Source: Chloroflexota bacterium
Lineage (GTDB): Bacteria; Chloroflexota; Ktedonobacteria; Ktedonobacterales; Ktedonobacteraceae
DNA length: 52,881 nt
Direction: 5' to 3'
Assembly (NCBI GenBank): GCA_902810755.1
Contig: CADDYT010000031.1
Span: forward strand, 1 to 52,881
A model generated the notes under the pieces. It saw only the letters and a program-made list of their open reading frames with translations. It did no database searches and was not told where the DNA came from. The position numbers and the translations under genes are program-made. Of the stretch, positions 7,461-14,901 are shown piece after piece (within the stretch, counting starts at the first letter, position 1; the number at the start of each line of letters is the position of its first letter).

Positions 7461-8675
7461 ATGCCAGAACATATTGTGAAGCCCATTCGGCGCCTGGGGG
7501 TGCTGACGGGCGGCGGGGACGTGCCGGGACTCAACGCGGCTATCAAGGCGCTGGTCTACCGGGCGAACCAGATGGGGATCAGTGTGCTTGGGATTCGTGA
7601 GGGCTGGGAAGGCATCACTTATCTGGAGCGCGCGCGCGGCCTTGAGGCGCTCATCTTTCGCCCCGACGTTCCTGAGACGTGGCACGGCGGCTACATCGTC
7701 CCTCTAACTCGTCTCAATACACGCACCATTGACCGGCAGGGCGGCACGATTCTGCAATCGACGCGCACCAACCCGGCCAATGTCAAAGTTGCTGATTTAC
7801 CCTCCCATCTTGCCTCCTATGGCAAAGGACACACGCCGGAAGAGCGCGTTGATCTCACCGACGAGGTGCTGGCGAATATGCGCTTTCTCGAACTGGACGG
7901 CCTCGTTGTCATCGGTGGCGACGATACGCTGAGCTACGGGTCTGTGCTGGCGGCGAAAGGCGTGCCGGTGTGGGGCATCCCCAAAACGATGGATAACGAC
8001 GTGCCGGGTACCGAGTATTGCATTGGCTTCCAGACGGCGATCAGCAGGGCAGCAGAATTTATTGGCCGCATCCGTTCCACAGCTGGTTCGCACAGCGAGA
8101 CCATTCTCTTCCGCATGTTTGGTCGTGATGCCGGCTTCACCGCCCTCGAAACGGCCATTGTGGCCTGGGTTGATCGCGTTCTCATTCCCGAAGTGGCCGT
8201 CGATGTTGACAGGTTGGCCGAATTGATCGTCGAAGATCGTCAGAATCCGCGCAACTATTCGACGGTGGTGCTTTCAGAGGGGGCCAATCTGGGCATGCCT
8301 GTGCCGGAAGTCGGCCCGCCCGACGCCTATGGCCATCGCAAGAAGGTCAACGTTGCCGAATATCTGGCCGAGCAACTCTCTAATCGCCTGCCCGGCATTC
8401 GCTTCCTGCCCATTGACCTGACCTACTTCCTGCGCAGCGGCGAGCCGGAAGTCTACGACAAGCATATGGCTATCTACTATGCCAATCTTATCATGAGCCA
8501 GGTCGAGGCAGGCCAGTACGGCGTCATGGCGGCCTACCGCAGTGGCGCGTTCATCGTCACCGATATCCCCGGCAAGAACTACCCGGCCCGCCGTGTCGAT
8601 CCAGCCGACTATCATCCCACGCGCTATCGCCCTCGCTTCGAGCGTATTACTGGCCCGTACTTGCCTCAACTTTAA
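7461..8675 (+). CDS. pfp: 6-phosphofructokinase, predicted pyrophosphate-dependent type
   Basis: A 404-residue PFK-A superfamily enzyme converting fructose 6-phosphate to the 1,6-bisphosphate. Motifs: GGGDVPGLNAAI (17-28), IGGDDTLSYG (151-160), PKTMDNDVPGTEY (174-186, with the catalytic Asp in DND), and GRDAGFTALETA. Two positions decide phosphoryl donor use in this family. Gly104 of the E. coli ATP enzyme is Asp155 here (GGDD), and Gly124 is Lys175 here (PKTMDND). Asp plus Lys is the hallmark of PPi-PFK, so a reversible pyrophosphate-using glycolytic/gluconeogenic enzyme is predicted. The ATG at 7461 has AAAGGA 7 bases upstream; the frame is open to 7338 but lacks another good site. A terminator follows at 8770. 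Confidence 0.88.
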   Translation: MPEHIVKPIRRLGVLTGGGDVPGLNAAIKALVYRANQMGISVLGIREGWEGITYLERARGLEALIFRPDVPETWHGGYIVPLTRLNTRTIDRQGGTILQSTRTNPANVKVADLPSHLASYGKGHTPEERVDLTDEVLANMRFLELDGLVVIGGDDTLSYGSVLAAKGVPVWGIPKTMDNDVPGTEYCIGFQTAISRAAEFIGRIRSTAGSHSETILFRMFGRDAGFTALETAIVAWVDRVLIPEVAVDVDRLAELIVEDRQNPRNYSTVVLSEGANLGMPVPEVGPPDAYGHRKKVNVAEYLAEQLSNRLPGIRFLPIDLTYFLRSGEPEVYDKHMAIYYANLIMSQVEAGQYGVMAAYRSGAFIVTDIPGKNYPARRVDPADYHPTRYRPRFERITGPYLPQL

Positions 8676-8769
8676 AGCGCGGTCCACCTGCCTGGAGGAG
8701 CAGGCGAGGGCCGGGGCGAGCCTGGCGCTCGCCCTGCCGCTCAATCCTTACCAACATCGCTTATTAGGA

Positions 8770-8805
8770 GGGCGGGAATGCCTCCCGCCCCCTTGTCTTT
8801 TTCCC
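8770..8805 (+). terminator. Rho-independent terminator after PFK
   Basis: Perfect 8-bp stem GGGCGGGA / TCCCGCCC (8770-8777 and 8783-8790) with a 5-base loop, followed by CCTTGTCTTTTT. It lies about 95 bases after the PFK stop. Confidence 0.75.
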
Positions 8806-8833
8806 TGGATATCTGTATAGTTTTATACATCGA

Positions 8834-8849
8834 GGAAGAAGTTTCTTCC
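8834..8849. repeat. Short inverted repeat upstream of the membrane protein
   Basis: GGAAGAA-GT-TTCTTCC is a perfect 7-bp palindrome with a 2-base centre, 24 bases ahead of the earliest start codon of the next gene. It could be an operator, or chance; nothing else supports a role. Confidence 0.35.
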
Positions 8850-8872
8850 CCGGTTGGAGCAGAACGCGCGTA

Positions 8873-9331
8873 TTGTATCGTATGGCGGAGAGCCACCGGG
8901 AGGACGATGGAGTGACCCGGGCATTTCGACGACGGTTGTATCGCTATGCACTGGCAAGCCTGACCTGCTGGCTCATGGGTATCCTTGCCTTTGACATAGA
9001 AGATATCGGCATCGATCCAGTACAGTTTTCCTGGACCAGCTACCTGCTGACCTTTTCTGGCGTCGTCCTGGCTTTTAAGACGCTGGATATCTGGAGTTCC
9101 TGGCTGGAGGATAACAGTGAAGAGCAGGATGAAGATCGACCGTCGCGCAATCTCTATCCTCTTCTCTTCACCCTGGAAGGTGGAGCGGTACTCCTGCTGG
9201 CAATTTTCTTACTCCTCGTCGCCATAGCCAGAGACTGGCCCACCGGGCAGGAAGGTCTTATCTGCACCTGGAGTCTGATTGTGGCCGGCGGTTGCCTGCT
9301 TACCAGTCGGCTTTCCGAGGGGCTTGGTTAG
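8873..9331 (+). CDS. Small multi-pass membrane protein, unknown function
   Basis: A 152-residue protein (149 if the ATG at 8882 is used instead of the TTG at 8873; neither has a strong ribosome-binding site). About four hydrophobic helices are visible: around residues 25-43, 53-70, 100-118 and 130-145, with an acidic Glu/Asp-rich segment (SWLEDNSEEQDEDR) between the second and third. I do not recognise a family. The last 123 bases overlap, antisense, the 3' tail of the cysteine-cluster gene on the other strand. Confidence 0.55.
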   Translation: MYRMAESHREDDGVTRAFRRRLYRYALASLTCWLMGILAFDIEDIGIDPVQFSWTSYLLTFSGVVLAFKTLDIWSSWLEDNSEEQDEDRPSRNLYPLLFTLEGGAVLLLAIFLLLVAIARDWPTGQEGLICTWSLIVAGGCLLTSRLSEGLG

Positions 9332-9634
9332 CCAGCTTCGGGTATGCTGGCCGGGTCTCATGCCGACAGGTGCCGTGCGAGCCGCGTTTGTGGCGCGTTC
9401 CAGCGAGGAAAGGCGGATAAATGCCTCTCGCGCCGAATGCCCGCACATCTCCTCAGAGGGCTGTAACCGGCTGCATACAGCCGGGCGCTCCGGCCTGCCA
9501 AACAGACTGCACCGGTTATTCCATGTCAGGTGAATGCAGCGCGCCCCCGCCGGTTTCCCGTATGGCATCCCCGGCAAAGGCGATGAAATGGATGGAGCAA
9601 TACAACACGCCCCACAGCCTACTCTGCATTCCAT
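9209..9634 (-). CDS. YeiW/YkgJ-type cysteine-cluster protein with extended tail
   Basis: The first ~82 residues carry the UPF0153-type pattern: MECRVGCGACCIAPSISS, then PGMPYGKPAGARC, then RCSLFGRPERPAVCSRL and EEMCG. The conserved cysteines (about eight) probably bind a metal or Fe-S centre; the function of this family is not established. As I recall the family, bacterial members of the YeiW group end shortly after the LE-x-x-T motif, at around 84 residues. Here no stop codon appears until 9209, adding about 55 residues of Gly/Pro/Thr-rich, unlike-looking sequence that overlaps the opposing membrane-protein gene. The start at 9634 is well supported by AAAGGAG. Confidence 0.75.
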   Translation of the reverse strand: MECRVGCGACCIAPSISSPLPGMPYGKPAGARCIHLTWNNRCSLFGRPERPAVCSRLQPSEEMCGHSAREAFIRLSSLERATNAARTAPVGMRPGQHTRSWLTKPLGKPTGKQATAGHNQTPGADKTFLPGGPVSGYGDEE

Positions 9635-9952
9635 CCTCTTCTCTCCTTTCGCATTTCAGTTCCTGACCAGTATACCATGCTATAGAAAATTGGCGCGCCC
9701 CTGTCATGCTGAGAGTGAGCGAAGCATGACAGGGGCGCGATACGCAAGAAATCTGATATCCAAATTCTCTACCTGTACAGGTTGATTTGTCTTAAAGGGC
9801 TACGTATTCTTACGCCCTCTGGCCTTGAAAACCGTCTTATGCTATAGTTAAACTGAACAATTTGTTACTTTTTTAGTATGGAAACCGTCTAATTAGCAAG
9901 CTCGTACAAGGCGAAGAGGCGGGCAGGAACCGTTCACAAAGGAGGGCGTTTC
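9635..9952. other. Intergenic region with a long palindrome
   Basis: These 318 bases separate the YeiW-like gene from the leader ORF of the DnaA domain IV gene. They contain a 17-bp perfect inverted repeat at 9694-9739 of the GTCATGCT family. An AT-rich stretch at 9840-9890 (GCTATAGTTAAACTG and TTGTTACTTTTTTAGT) probably holds the promoter for the downstream genes, but no clean -35/-10 pair could be assigned. Confidence 0.5.
9694..9739. repeat. Palindromic repeat, GTCATGCT family, copy 1
   Basis: Left arm CGCGCCCCTGTCATGCT at 9694-9710 is exactly complementary to the right arm at 9723-9739, with a 12-base loop GAGAGTGAGCGA. The core GTCATGCTGAG...GAGCGAAGC is shared with copies at 13261, 31819 and 45420. 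Confidence 0.8.
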
Positions 9953-10084
9953 ATGTCTGATCCGGCAGTTGCGCTGGCGTGCTTGAGCGGCGCGGCGCAA
10001 CATCGTATGGCGGGCCACACGTGGTGCTGGTGCGGTTGGTTGTTCCCGGACTGGAGGCTCACCTGTCGCATCAAACGGAACTGA
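9953..10084 (+). CDS. Trp- and Cys-rich 43-residue leader ORF
   Basis: A short ORF with a near-perfect ribosome-binding site (AAAGGAGG, 7-8 bases before the ATG). The product is MSDPAVALACLSGAAQHRMA followed by a 23-residue part containing four Trp and three of the four Cys (HTWCWCGWLFPDWRLTC). Its TGA lies two bases before the ATG at 10087 of the DnaA domain IV gene, which itself has no good site, so translation of the two may be coupled. The Trp codons could serve attenuation, or the peptide may have no role beyond coupling. An alternative is that the downstream frame starts at the GTG at 9979 and this ORF is spurious. Confidence 0.45.
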   Translation: MSDPAVALACLSGAAQHRMAGHTWCWCGWLFPDWRLTCRIKRN

Positions 10085-10086
10085 TC

Positions 10087-10440
10087 ATGAGTGTAGCGCG
10101 TGTGTATATGTCTCCATTACAGCATAATTCCCAACCATCGCTTCTGGATGGCAGGCGCATTGCCCAGGTGGTAGCTGCGTATTATCATCTCTCCTTTGAG
10201 CAGATGTGCGGCAAGCAGCGCGATAAACATATCGTGCTGCCGCGCCAGATTGCTATGTATTTGATTCGCCAGGAGACGCAGGTCTCCCTCACCGAAATCG
10301 GCCAGCTTTTCGGCGGACGTGACCATAGCACCGTTCTCCATGCCTGGCAAAAAATCGACCGCGCTCTTCCAACGAATCCCACGTTACAGAACGACATCGC
10401 GGCCATTCGCGAACGCCTGCACCGCTCCTCGAACCATTGA
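10087..10440 (+). CDS. Stand-alone DnaA domain IV (origin-binding HTH) protein
   Basis: A 117-residue protein whose body is a full DnaA C-terminal domain. GRRIAQVVAAYYHLSFEQMCG corresponds to the first helices. KHIVLPRQIAMYLIRQET matches the basic-loop helix (R-x-x-x-V-x-PRQIAMYL). SLTEIGQLFGGRDHSTVLHA is the DnaA signature, including the DHSTV that contacts the DnaA box. There is no AAA+ ATPase, so this is not the initiator itself; it could compete for DnaA boxes or regulate genes with such sites. The start at 10087 (MSVARVYMSPL) is two bases after the upstream ORF's stop; the frame stays open to a GTG at 9979. Annotated nowhere near an obvious origin. Confidence 0.8.
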   Translation: MSVARVYMSPLQHNSQPSLLDGRRIAQVVAAYYHLSFEQMCGKQRDKHIVLPRQIAMYLIRQETQVSLTEIGQLFGGRDHSTVLHAWQKIDRALPTNPTLQNDIAAIRERLHRSSNH

Positions 10441-10510
10441 AAGGGAATGTTCAGGCGCAGACTCAGACTCTCTCACAAAATTCTGGCGGATACACCTCAT
10501 CGTTTTGCGG

Positions 10511-10516
10511 TATACT
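10511..10516 (+). promoter_or_regulatory. Possible -10 of the APH-like gene
   Basis: TATACT lies 39 bases before the ATG at 10556, within GCGGTATACTATAAGGCATAG. No matching -35 was found, so confidence is low. Confidence 0.3.
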
Positions 10517-10555
10517 ATAAGGCATAGTTATGCAATTGCCTGATAGGAGAAGCGC

Positions 10556-11623
10556 ATGAAGCTTGAGGAAGAAACCATTGCCGTTCGCCCCGGGGAAGAG
10601 TTTGATCTGGAAATGATAGAGGCGTATCTGCGTGAGCATATAGAGGGTCTCGGTGATGGGAAGTTATTTGTGCGGCAGTTCCCGTCGGGGGCCTCGAACC
10701 TCACATATCTATTACAGATTGGGAACTGGGAAGGCGTTTTGCGCCGCCCGCCGTTTGGGCCGTTGCCGCCCAGGGCGCACGATATGCAGCGCGAATCGGG
10801 CCTGTTGCAGAAGATTTCCCCCGTCTTTCCGCTGGCCCCCAGGCCATATGTCTTCTGCGATGACCTCTCGCTGTTAGGCGTGCCTTTCTATGTCATGGAG
10901 CGGCGCAAAGGCATCGTCCTCAATGATACCTTCCCGCCCGGCGTCACTGTGGACGATACCCTCTGCCGACGTATCTCTGAAACGGTCGTCGATACGCTGG
11001 CGCAGATTCACGCCATCGACTGGCAGGCAGCCGGACTCGGCGAGTTTGGCCATCCGGTGGGCTTCCTCGAACGTCAGGTGAAATCGTGGATCGAACGCTA
11101 CTATCGTGCGCAGACCGATGATATTCCCCAGGTCGAACCGCTCACACGCTGGCTGGTTGCGCACATTCCCGCCAGCCCCGCTCCCACGCTCATTCACAAT
11201 GATTTCAAGCTCAACAACATGCTGCTGGCCGAACATGACCTCGGCCAGGCCGTTGCCGTGCTGGACTGGGAAATGGCGACGATCGGCGATCCCCTCTTCG
11301 ACTTTGCCATCTCCCTCAGCTACTGGGTGACGCGCGACGACCCCGAAGTGTTGCGCAGTGTTTTGCCCGTTGTTACCCACCATCCCGGCTTCATCAGTCG
11401 CGAGCAATTTATGGAACGCTACGCCCGTAAGAGCGGACGCGACCTCTCATCCATGCACTTCTACATGACCTTTGCCTACTTCAAACTGGCCGTCATTTTG
11501 CAACAAATCTATGTTCGCTGGAAGCGCGGCCAGACACAGGACTCGCGTTTCTCCGTCTTTGGCAGCCGTGTGCGCAACCTCATTCTTCACGCTGCCGCCC
11601 TCGCTGAGACGGGGAAGATGTAG
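10556..11623 (+). CDS. Aminoglycoside phosphotransferase-like (ACAD10/11-type) kinase
   Basis: A 355-residue protein of the APH/choline kinase fold. The catalytic loop LIHNDFKLNNMLL near residues 217-229 has the HxDxxxxN pattern, and LDWEMATIGDPLFDF near 240-254 supplies the metal-binding Asp. SGASNLTYLLQIG near the N terminus is the nucleotide-binding strand region. Wording of both motifs (DW-E-x-A-T-x-GDPL-x-D) is that of the subgroup fused to or found beside acyl-CoA dehydrogenases in animals and bacteria, which phosphorylates 4-hydroxyacyl groups in human ACAD10/11; a metabolic rather than resistance role is therefore likely. GATAGGAGA precedes the ATG well. Confidence 0.82.
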   Translation: MKLEEETIAVRPGEEFDLEMIEAYLREHIEGLGDGKLFVRQFPSGASNLTYLLQIGNWEGVLRRPPFGPLPPRAHDMQRESGLLQKISPVFPLAPRPYVFCDDLSLLGVPFYVMERRKGIVLNDTFPPGVTVDDTLCRRISETVVDTLAQIHAIDWQAAGLGEFGHPVGFLERQVKSWIERYYRAQTDDIPQVEPLTRWLVAHIPASPAPTLIHNDFKLNNMLLAEHDLGQAVAVLDWEMATIGDPLFDFAISLSYWVTRDDPEVLRSVLPVVTHHPGFISREQFMERYARKSGRDLSSMHFYMTFAYFKLAVILQQIYVRWKRGQTQDSRFSVFGSRVRNLILHAAALAETGKM

Positions 11624-11829
11624 GCAGAACTCTCCGAGAAGGTGAGAAACGTGGTGACTTCTCTTCGCTCTCTGGCGCATAATGCTCGTTAAGAATTGAT
11701 CTGTAAAATAGCAACGGAATGAGCGTCTAATTACTGACATGCCTTTTGTGTACAGGCATAGATCGACAGTATTGTTTCTTCATGCAGCTTGCCGTCCTCT
11801 TTTGAGGAGACGAGACAGGAGTGAAACTC

Positions 11830-13191
11830 ATGGCTTTAGGAGACGCTCATATTGGCCCGGCGGCCCCGCCTCTATCTCCCTTGCCTGCTGTCGCTAACAC
11901 GGATGCTGCGCAGCGCCGCTTTTTGCAGGGTAACCCTTTGCTGGCCAATGACAACACCTATCTGACGGCCCTTGTCGCGACCTCGGCTGCCGTGCCTGTT
12001 GTCGCCGCAATGGTGACGGTCGCGTCCTATGTTGCTCCGTTTCCCGCTACCTGGCACGAGTGGATCGCCGTCCCTCTGGGTGCGATTATCACGCTGCTTG
12101 CCTGGCTGCTCAGCGCGCTGCCGTGTCGCCGCTTCGCCTCCGCCGTCTATGCCAATCGCTGTAGCTATGGTAGCCTTTTTAACCAGTTGCGCGATGTACA
12201 GTCCAGGCTCTGCACGCTGGACGATAAGCGGCGCAAAGACCCGGAAAACCCTCTGGTCAAGAGCGATGCATATAACATTGCTTTTACCGAAATAGCCACC
12301 TGGTGCGAGGATATCGAAAGGGAGTTGAAGTGCAGGGGCCTCTCCTGGCTGCTGGCGACCGGCTATATTAATATGTGGAGGGGCTTGCATCACGCAGAGG
12401 AGGCAATGATTGAGATTGAGCCTGCCGAGGCCGTTCTCAATAAAGCCATTCATGACGAGCTGTGCCTGCAAGGCTCGAACATGAATAACAGCGAAGAACT
12501 GCTCGACAAGTTGAGAATCGCCGTCAAAGTGCTGAGCGTGACCGGCACGCGCTACCTGATCAAACAGCCCCGAGCGCGTGAAGACGACGATGAGAGCGAG
12601 GGCAACGGCCACCAGAATCAGGCTCCTCAGTCTGAGCGAACGACCATTGAAATGGAGGCGCGTGTAATCCTGCGCGAGATCCGCCATACTGTCAATGAGT
12701 ATCGCGATAATCGCTGGGAAGGGCTGATTCACACACGCAACCGGCTGATGATGATGGTGATTGTGACCAGCTTTCTGGCCTACTTTCTCCTCTGCCTGCC
12801 CGTCGTCAACGAGGTGAATACTTCCTATGTCATTGCCGCCACCGTCTTTTTCCTGGTTGGCGCGATTGTCGGCCTCTTTAACCGGCTGCATCTTGAGACG
12901 CAAAGCAGTAATGCTATCAATGACTATGGTCTCTCGATGGCACGTGTGATTGCCACGCCGGTTCTCTCCGGCCTGGCTGCTGTCGGTAGTGTCCTGGTGT
13001 TTGTGCTGCTGGCCAACGCTATCCAGAACGGGGTGAACATCACTGATAAGATCACAGACATTTATAGCATCAGCCCCTTACACCTCATCCTGGCCGCCAT
13101 TTTTGGCCTGGCTCCCAATCTGCTGATCGGCCTGCTCCAGCAAAAAGCCGAGAGCTACAAAAGCGATATCCAGAGCAGTAAGGCGTCATGA
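11830..13191 (+). CDS. Predicted six-helix membrane protein, unknown function
   Basis: A 453-residue protein. Two hydrophobic helices lie near the N terminus (roughly residues 45-68 and 78-98). A charged cytoplasmic-looking stretch of about 200 residues follows, containing a Glu/Asp-rich low-complexity part (REDDDESEGNG). Four more helices follow at roughly 305-325, 330-350, 375-400 and 425-445. I do not recognise the family. The ATG at 11830 is preferred because CAGGAG lies 8 bases upstream; a GTG at 11821 adds three residues. It stands alone, followed by two palindromes. Confidence 0.6.
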   Translation: MALGDAHIGPAAPPLSPLPAVANTDAAQRRFLQGNPLLANDNTYLTALVATSAAVPVVAAMVTVASYVAPFPATWHEWIAVPLGAIITLLAWLLSALPCRRFASAVYANRCSYGSLFNQLRDVQSRLCTLDDKRRKDPENPLVKSDAYNIAFTEIATWCEDIERELKCRGLSWLLATGYINMWRGLHHAEEAMIEIEPAEAVLNKAIHDELCLQGSNMNNSEELLDKLRIAVKVLSVTGTRYLIKQPRAREDDDESEGNGHQNQAPQSERTTIEMEARVILREIRHTVNEYRDNRWEGLIHTRNRLMMMVIVTSFLAYFLLCLPVVNEVNTSYVIAATVFFLVGAIVGLFNRLHLETQSSNAINDYGLSMARVIATPVLSGLAAVGSVLVFVLLANAIQNGVNITDKITDIYSISPLHLILAAIFGLAPNLLIGLLQQKAESYKSDIQSSKAS

Positions 13192-13217
13192 GATGCCATA
13201 AGAAAAACGCTCGCGGC

Positions 13218-13246
13218 CATGACATGCTGCCGCTCAGCATGCCATG
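13218..13246. repeat. Hairpin after the six-helix membrane protein
   Basis: CATGACATGCTG (13218-13229) pairs with CAGCATGCCATG (13235-13246) with one mismatch and a 5-base loop. No T-run follows, so it is not a textbook terminator. The sequence resembles the core of the GTCATGCT repeat family. Confidence 0.55.
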
Positions 13247-13260
13247 AGAAAGTGACCGCA

Positions 13261-13352
13261 ACGTGTCATGCGCAGCGGCAGCGAAGCAACCAGGGTGACC
13301 AACCGGGCGGCCTGGCCGAGGCGGATGCTTCGCTGCGCTGCACATGACACGT
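13261..13352. repeat. Palindromic repeat, GTCATGCT family, copy 2
   Basis: Left arm ACGTGTCATGCGCAGCGGCA plus GCGAAGCA (13261-13288) pairs with the right arm at 13326-13352 with one mismatch and one bulged base; the loop is about 37 bases. The GCGAAGCA tail and GTGTCATG head are the same as in the other copies. Confidence 0.75.
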
Positions 13353-13387
13353 TGGGAGCTATTTTCAAGAGCAGGCTGATGACTGTT

Positions 13388-14035
13388 TCAGCACGTTGGC
13401 GGTCTGGGGCCGAGATCTCCGCCGTAGCTGATAATCTTCCAGTCGCCATAGGTGTCTTGCTGGAGGGTGAGCTGGAGCTGGTAGGGCTTCGAGAGCTTGC
13501 TGCGCGTGATGTTGTAGCGGTAGACCTGCGTATTGTTTTGCACAGCCGCGCTGTTGGGAATCTCGGTGTATCCTGTCACCTGCCCGAAGCACTTATCGTC
13601 GAGCTGGGCGGCGTGCGTAAACTCGTCCTGTGTGGTTGTGACGGTAATGTTCGCGCCAAGATCGTCGTATGCCTGCTCGTAGTTACGGGTCGAGAGTTGC
13701 TGCAAGAAATCCGCGCTGGTGGCGGCTGCCCCGGATGCGGCATTGCTGGCCGAGATGAGATTGAATGCGGCATAACCGATGCCGCAGGCCAGCGCGACAC
13801 AGATCACAAAGAGGCAGCCCAGGATGGTCAGGCGCCGCCGCCAGTTGACCGGCGCTGGCTCCCTGCGCTGCGGACGCGCCACACGAGGGGTCGCCGGGGG
13901 ACGCTCGATATCAACTCTGGCCATTCCCGGTGGGCGTTGTGGCACTGCGCGACGTTTTCCCGTTCCGTTGGTTGGAGCGAGTCGCGGGGTGTAAGGGCGA
14001 TCCGACTCGTTCTCATTGCCTCGTGGTCCCGGCAT
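13388..14035 (-). CDS. Membrane-anchored protein with NTF2-like extracellular part, unknown
   Basis: A 215-residue protein: a Pro/Arg-rich, probably disordered N terminus (about 65 residues), one hydrophobic helix (LTILGCLFVICVALACGIGYAAF), then a ~120-residue domain with ATSADFLQQLSTRNYEQAYDDLGANI and a C-terminal YGDWKIISYGGDLG. That last pattern resembles NTF2/DUF4878-like domains found outside the membrane, often with lipoproteins. Start at 14035 is chosen because GAGGAGGG lies 9 bases upstream; the ATG at 14044 sits directly against that site. It is the last gene on the minus strand of the exopolysaccharide cluster, but a direct role in it is not shown. Confidence 0.6.
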   Translation of the reverse strand: MPGPRGNENESDRPYTPRLAPTNGTGKRRAVPQRPPGMARVDIERPPATPRVARPQRREPAPVNWRRRLTILGCLFVICVALACGIGYAAFNLISASNAASGAAATSADFLQQLSTRNYEQAYDDLGANITVTTTQDEFTHAAQLDDKCFGQVTGYTEIPNSAAVQNNTQVYRYNITRSKLSKPYQLQLTLQQDTYGDWKIISYGGDLGPRPPTC

Positions 14036-14103
14036 ACCGTTCATCCCTCCTCATCTCATCTCTTTCTGATTGTTGCTCTCGCTATCGATACCTGTCTCTA
14101 TAG

Positions 14104-14778
14104 CTATATATCAAGCAGGATCACCCCTGCCAGATGGGCATGTACTCGTTCCAGTTGGTCCTGCGCCTGTTTTGCCTGCGCCCGCGTCGTGCGATTTTTG
14201 CCGATGACCAGCAGCGTCTGATCGACCAGGGCGGCGATAATTGAGGCATCAGCGCCGACCTGTACAGCCGGGCTATGAAAAAGAACGAGGCTCGGAGTCG
14301 TTTCTTCCGCCAGTAAAGCGTGAATGCTGGCAAAAACTGCTTCGAGCTTTGTCAGTTGCAAAAGTGTTGTTGGCCCGCTCCTGCCTCCCGCGCCGAGCAG
14401 CCGCAGGCGAGGAATGAAGGTGGGTTGCAGGCAGGCAGCCACTCTCTGCGGCGTGATCTCCGCCTCTTCCAGCAGATCAGAAAGCCCCGCGTGCGGGCCA
14501 GCGCCAAAACGATGCTCAAGGTCGGCGTTGCGTACATCGGCATCGACCAGAATAGTCGGTGTTCCGCTCTGCGCTGCCGCAATAGCGACGTTTGCCGCGA
14601 TACTTGCCTCGCCCGCGAAAGGGGTTGGCGTCGTAATCAGCAGCGTTAGATGTCTGTTCTTTTCAGTGTTCCAGTTGAAGCGGATGTTGGCGTAAAGTGT
14701 ATAAAATGCCTCGCTATAGGCGGAACTTGCGTCATAATCTGTGAGCAAAGCAACCTGCTCGTGCGAACGAATACTCAA
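14104..14778 (-). CDS. CpsD/BY-kinase-like protein with degenerate Walker A
   Basis: A 224-residue relative of bacterial tyrosine kinase/MinD-like ATPases of exopolysaccharide systems. SEAFYTLYANIRFNW near residue 22 and TILVDADVRNADLEHRFG (Walker A'-like, 75-92) are typical, and GLSDLLEEAEI and LVLFHSPAV follow in family order. The P-loop is broken: where relatives have GEGKST it reads PFAGEASI (residues 53-60), so the phosphate-binding lysine is replaced by Glu. No C-terminal Tyr cluster is present. It is probably not an active kinase but may still pair with the Wzz-like protein encoded just upstream. Confidence 0.75.
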   Translation of the reverse strand: MSIRSHEQVALLTDYDASSAYSEAFYTLYANIRFNWNTEKNRHLTLLITTPTPFAGEASIAANVAIAAAQSGTPTILVDADVRNADLEHRFGAGPHAGLSDLLEEAEITPQRVAACLQPTFIPRLRLLGAGGRSGPTTLLQLTKLEAVFASIHALLAEETTPSLVLFHSPAVQVGADASIIAALVDQTLLVIGKNRTTRAQAKQAQDQLERVHAHLAGVILLDI

Positions 14779-14901
14779 GGTAATCAGCTCCTCTCCCCTC
14801 TACACAGAAAACGGGCGGAGATCATAACCGGGAGTATCTCCGCCGTCGATATGGCTACGCTTTACGAAAAAACAGCCAGGATGCATACACATTCCTCTGT
14901 T

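Noticed and set aside
13268..14221. Plus-strand 317-codon open frame over the membrane-anchored protein
   Set aside because: The minus-strand gene has a ribosome site, a membrane helix and credible domain features. The plus frame looks like a reverse-complement artefact and runs through a palindrome.
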